Origin: DATGFK01 sp040007395
GTDB lineage: Bacteria > Chloroflexota > Anaerolineae > Aggregatilineales > UBA2796
DNA: 17,074 bases
Direction: 5' to 3'
Assembly: GCA_040007395.1 (NCBI GenBank)
Contig: JBDTVG010000240.1
Coordinates: 1-17,074, forward strand
Positions 14,352 to 17,074 of the stretch are shown piece by piece (positions within the stretch are counted from its first letter, which is position 1; every line of letters starts with the position of its first letter). The translations under genes were made by a program, and so were the position numbers. The notes below the pieces were generated by a model that did no database searches, was not told where the DNA came from, and saw only the letters and a program-made list of their open reading frames with translations.

Positions 14352-14451
14352 GGTACTACCCCTTCTTAAAATAATTCTGTTGTCAGAACATGACCAACAA
14401 CAGGTTCTTAAAGCAATTTAGACATCATAACACTAAAGAAATTCACAGAAT

Positions 14452-14484
14452 TTTCAGATACATCTCAATTAAATCTCAATTACA
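14452..14484. repeat. Three 11-bp tandem repeats in the coxC upstream region
   Basis: Units at 14452-14462, 14463-14473 and 14474-14484 follow TYTCARWTAMA. The last two differ at one position, and the first matches the third at 8 of 11. Direct repeats with 11-bp period put each copy on the same helix face, the layout used by OmpR/PhoB-type response regulators. The array lies about 92 nt upstream of the candidate coxC -35 box and 101 nt upstream of the divergent small gene. Confidence 0.5.
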
Positions 14485-14528
14485 CAATAGCTATTCGCGG
14501 CACACAGCGATTGAGCACATCCTATCTT

Positions 14529-14550
14529 GGATGATGATGGGATGATGATT
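14529..14550. repeat. Second pair of 11-bp tandem repeats upstream of coxC
   Basis: GGATGATGATG (14529-14539) is followed without a gap by GGATGATGATT (14540-14550), 10 of 11 identical. The pair ends 25 nt before the -35 box of the coxC promoter, a typical activator position. The word is also a run of GAT triplets, so slippage could have made it. Apart from these repeats and the promoter, the 356-nt region 14352-14707 shows no gene. Confidence 0.5.
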
Positions 14551-14575
14551 CAGCCGTTTTGCCTGCCGATTTCGC

Positions 14576-14604
14576 TTGACAAGATGGGTAATCGTGCTTA
14601 TCAT
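14576..14604 (+). promoter_or_regulatory. Near-consensus sigma-70 promoter for the oxidase genes
   Basis: Perfect TTGACA (14576-14581), exactly 17 nt spacer, then TATCAT (14599-14604, five of six). Transcription from about 14611 leaves a leader of some 97 nt before coxC. This is the best promoter match in the window. Confidence 0.7.
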
Positions 14605-14707
14605 CGCCAGTAATCGGGCAGATCGATCCAGCTTTCACAAACACCACTGGCTCGATTTTTACTAGCACTGCGAAGATCATTACCGGGAATCAAGAGCAAA
14701 AAAAGTA

Positions 14708-15361
14708 ATGACAGAACATATCACCGCCAATTCTCTCACCGAGGTTGAAGCTGTTCACGGCGTACAGGCTGTCCACAGTGCAGAAACCGCCCACGAGGCG
14801 GAGAGCAGTACCGAAAATCGCAAGTTCGCGATGTGGCTGTTCCTCGCTTCAGAAGTTATGTTGTTTTCCGTCCTGATCGCCATCTATATCTATGGGCGGC
14901 TCCAACAGCCCGAACAGCACGCCGTTCTGAATATCCCCCTAACCAGCCTCAATACGTTCCTGCTGCTAGCCAGCAGTTTTACCGTTGTGCGGGCGTTAGC
15001 GGCTATTCAGATCAATGACCGCACGAAGTTTCTGCGGAGTCTGGCACTGACCGGTCTGCTGGGAACTATCTTCTTGGTTATCCAGATGATCGAATATAGC
15101 AATCTGGGACATGAAGGATTAACGCTGAGTGGCAGCCCAACTGACCCCAAGAGTATCTTCGGGATGGGCTTTTTTACGCTGACCGCCTTTCATGGTGCTC
15201 ACGTATTTATCGGCATTATCTGGACGGCGCGGGTTTTCTGGGGTGCATTCAACGGAAAGTTCACTCAAGAAGATCACTTCGGAGTTGAGTTCTACGGCCT
15301 GTACTGGCATTTTGTCGATGTGGTCTGGATCATTATCTTTTCCGTTGTATATCTCATCTGA
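14708..15361 (+). CDS. coxC: Cytochrome c oxidase subunit III
   Basis: Membrane subunit of an aa3/caa3-type haem-copper oxidase, 217 residues with five helices, the short form that lacks the first two helices of the seven-helix type. Family motifs are clear: FLASEVMLF with Glu49, TAFHGAHVFIG (His162, His165) and GLYWHFVDVVWI (199-208, His201, Asp204). The N-terminal 38 residues form a polar leader with several His and Glu, longer than usual. The ribosome site is weak (AAGAG 11 nt before the ATG, then a run of A). Subunit IV follows after 17 nt. Subunits I and II, which contain the metal centres, are not in this window, so this pair is detached from them or they lie elsewhere. Its own strong promoter at 14576-14604 supports independent transcription. 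Confidence 0.95.
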   Translation: MTEHITANSLTEVEAVHGVQAVHSAETAHEAESSTENRKFAMWLFLASEVMLFSVLIAIYIYGRLQQPEQHAVLNIPLTSLNTFLLLASSFTVVRALAAIQINDRTKFLRSLALTGLLGTIFLVIQMIEYSNLGHEGLTLSGSPTDPKSIFGMGFFTLTAFHGAHVFIGIIWTARVFWGAFNGKFTQEDHFGVEFYGLYWHFVDVVWIIIFSVVYLI

Positions 15362-15378
15362 CAGGCGGGAGCTATAGC

Positions 15379-15669
15379 ATGAATAAATCAGAGGAACACG
15401 AACATCAACTCCCCGGCGAAGGAACCTACTTTACAGTGTTCCTTGTGTTGGCACTGCTCACGCTTGTCGAACTGCTGGTGACGTATATCCCAGTCATCAA
15501 AATCCCCTTGCTATTGGCGCTTGCCGCGACCAAAGCGTGGCTGGTCGTGCAGTTTTATATGCACCTGCGTTACGACAGCAAAGTCTTTACGTGGGCGCTG
15601 CTAATCCCGGTTGGTATTGGCCTGCTCATTATGATCATTATCCAGCCGTTGGCGACTATCGTTCGCTAG
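15379..15669 (+). CDS. Cytochrome c oxidase subunit IV
   Basis: Small accessory subunit of bacterial haem-copper oxidases, 96 residues with three membrane helices (about 17-38, 42-62 and 71-93). The hallmark AATKAWLVVQFYMHLRYDSK (49-68) is present. A soluble N terminus with His/Glu residues (MNKSEEHEHQ) faces the cytoplasm. GGGAG lies 7 nt before the ATG, a much better ribosome site than that of subunit III 17 nt upstream. The usual role is to help assemble or stabilise the complex near subunits I and III. A hairpin at 15690-15715 follows. Confidence 0.93.
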   Translation: MNKSEEHEHQLPGEGTYFTVFLVLALLTLVELLVTYIPVIKIPLLLALAATKAWLVVQFYMHLRYDSKVFTWALLIPVGIGLLIMIIIQPLATIVR

Positions 15670-15689
15670 CGGTTGAACCTATCCCTCTA

Positions 15690-15715
15690 CCCCTTCTTTG
15701 TTCGCAGAGAAGGGG
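15690..15715 (+). terminator. Hairpin after the oxidase genes
   Basis: CCCCTTCT (15690-15697) pairs perfectly with AGAAGGGG (15708-15715) around 10 nt, 21 nt past the subunit IV stop codon. No T-run follows, so it is a weak intrinsic terminator at best. It may mark the transcript end between the convergent oxidase and WD40 genes. The remaining intergenic DNA to 15805 shows nothing else. Confidence 0.4.
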
Positions 15716-15805
15716 GTCAATCCACATTTTGGGTAGCGATCCACCAAGTAGTGATGAGCAACAATTGGGGACATGATTCAAAAGATTATCAGTTTTCTGC
15801 TGTCG

Positions 15806-16999
15806 TTAATGGAGCATCCAGAAGTGAATTTCTCCACCAACGGTAGTTACAATTTGAGTTCCTTTAGGGTGAAAGGCAACATGTGAAACTAATCCTTTAA
15901 TATTGAATATAGTCACCTGTCTGCCAGAGTTTGTATCAAATAACGTTAGGAAACCAGTTTCTTTTTTTGGACAGTATCCTCCATACCCTAAGAGAGAACT
16001 GTCTGGGCTAAATACAGCATTTGTCACTGTACTACAATCAAGCTGCTGGTCTAACAGTGCGGTTCGTGAGCTTATACTCCAAAGTTGAACGGTATTGTCC
16101 CCCGTAGTTGCAAGAACTTTCCCGTTAGGACTAAAAAGTAAATCCATTACGGTATCATCCTTTTGTTGGAAAGTAATAAGCTCCTTCAAAGGAACTATAT
16201 CCCATACTTGAATGGCTCCACTTGCAAGACCACACGCAACTAGGCGGCCATCGGGCCTGAACACAATGGGAGTAAAAATATCTGCACTAACTCCTCCATT
16301 GTGGCATAACAGTTTGCCTTGAAGTTTAAGAGATGAAGTTGTCCATATCTCAGTATCGCTGTTTCGCGCGCTCACTACTATTATCGAGCCGTCTGGACTA
16401 AATCGACCGGTAAATGCCGGTGCATCTTCCTGTACTTCTGCAAGAACGACTTTTGTTTTTGTCGGGAGTTGCCACAAGATAGCTGCATTTTCCCCGCTCG
16501 ATAAAAGCATCTTGTTATCTGGACTGAAGCTTACATGAGTAACGTTACTTAAATGATCTCGAAAAACGGCTAACTCTTTACCATCAGTCGTGTTCCACAT
16601 CCTTACGGTTTTATCGCGGCTGGCGGAAGCTAAGAATTTCCCATTTGGACTAAATGCTAAATCGTTAATAACATCCGTATGGCCTTGCAGAAGCGCGGCT
16701 CTTTTCCCTGTTTGAGTTGACCAAAGTGAAATTGCACCTTCAGCCGAACCCGTTGCTAGGAGAGTACCATCGACACTGAATACCATTGTGCTTATATAAG
16801 CACTTTCACTTTGTATAGAGAAGGCTTTAGTCAAATGAGATACGTTTGCAACTGTGATAGTGATGCTTTCAATACTATCTATTGTAGTTAACGTACTTGT
16901 CACTGATGCGTCGTTATGATTCTTGGGCATGGGAATACCTAAAGATGAGAAGCAAGCCCCAAATAGATACAAAAGACTACAGAAAATCGTTAGTCGCAT
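15806..16999 (-). CDS. Secreted or lipid-anchored WD40 beta-propeller protein
   Basis: Protein of 397 residues with a short N-terminal signal segment whose LFGAC (Cys16) is a borderline lipobox. After a Ser/Thr-rich linker (about 28-62) come eight WD40-like blades, recognised by FSPxGxxLA and xVxLW patterns: TMVFSVDGTLLATGS, LAFSPNGKFLASAS, HVSFSPDNKM, RFSPDGSI, VFRPDGRLV, LFSPNGKVLA, VFSPDSSLLG and AFHPKGTQ. The propeller is probably a protein-binding platform outside the membrane, with no enzymatic domain. AGAGA precedes the ATG at 16999. Base composition is lower in GC than the neighbours by counts on sample lines (37% and 43% of 60 nt, against 53% in the kinase gene), suggesting recent transfer or a different expression class. 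The frame is complete. Positions 17000-17074 hold only its upstream region. Confidence 0.85.
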   Translation of the reverse strand: MRLTIFCSLLYLFGACFSSLGIPMPKNHNDASVTSTLTTIDSIESITITVANVSHLTKAFSIQSESAYISTMVFSVDGTLLATGSAEGAISLWSTQTGKRAALLQGHTDVINDLAFSPNGKFLASASRDKTVRMWNTTDGKELAVFRDHLSNVTHVSFSPDNKMLLSSGENAAILWQLPTKTKVVLAEVQEDAPAFTGRFSPDGSIIVVSARNSDTEIWTTSSLKLQGKLLCHNGGVSADIFTPIVFRPDGRLVACGLASGAIQVWDIVPLKELITFQQKDDTVMDLLFSPNGKVLATTGDNTVQLWSISSRTALLDQQLDCSTVTNAVFSPDSSLLGYGGYCPKKETGFLTLFDTNSGRQVTIFNIKGLVSHVAFHPKGTQIVTTVGGEIHFWMLH

Positions 17000-17074
17000 T
17001 TTTCTCTTTAACCCTAATCAACCTAGTCACCCGACACCTACCAACCACAAGGATGAAAGTTAGGCAGAGCGCCA

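Noticed and set aside
14452..14550. CRISPR-like repeats
   Set aside because: Units are 11 bp and directly tandem, without spacers, and no cas gene is present.

Overview
The window looks like a stretch of a free-living bacterial chromosome of medium GC content. The proteins fit best with a Chloroflexota (Anaerolineae-like) bacterium. The hints are a lipoprotein fusing a DsbA-like thiol oxidoreductase to a cyclophilin, a Ser/Thr kinase fused to a response regulator, a cyclic-nucleotide-binding DUF1003 protein, and haem-copper oxidase subunits III and IV. That placement is an inference from gene content, not a measured phylogeny. No rRNA, tRNA, CRISPR array, prophage or plasmid function is visible.

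Layout. Positions 1-1570 hold dnaJ on the minus strand, with a hairpin downstream and an inverted repeat over its promoter. Next is a small unknown minus-strand gene (1567-1968). A plus-strand run follows: a short-chain dehydrogenase resembling dihydropteridine reductase (2181-2909), the DsbA/cyclophilin lipoprotein (2926-4224), and a membrane-anchored alpha/beta hydrolase starting 1 nt after it. The hydrolase converges, with overlapping stop codons, on a minus-strand cNMP-DUF1003 membrane sensor (5137-6060). A lone tnpB (6178-7392) with an atypical RuvC site lies between that gene and a kinase-receiver-HTH fusion (7634-9145), which is followed by an unknown 200-residue protein. A D-2-hydroxyacid dehydrogenase lacking its usual catalytic Arg follows (9854-10864). 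It converges on a small roadblock-like protein and a DUF554 membrane protein on the minus strand.

From 12348 rightward come acylphosphatase overlapping a FecR-like membrane-anchored protein, a small two-helix membrane protein on the minus strand, cytochrome c oxidase subunits III and IV on the plus strand, and an AT-richer minus-strand WD40 lipoprotein at the right edge.

Together these suggest an aerobic, signal-rich cell with protein quality control inside and outside the membrane (DnaJ, DsbA/cyclophilin), nucleotide or phospho-signalling (cNMP-DUF1003, kinase-receiver), and respiration. The best candidates for unusual biology are the kinase-receiver-HTH fusion with its unknown partner, the DsbA/cyclophilin fusion, the TnpB with a rearranged active site, two oxidoreductases with substituted catalytic residues, and two sets of 11-bp tandem repeats upstream of a near-consensus promoter for the oxidase genes. 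No gene cluster here is clearly a new multi-gene defence or metabolic system.
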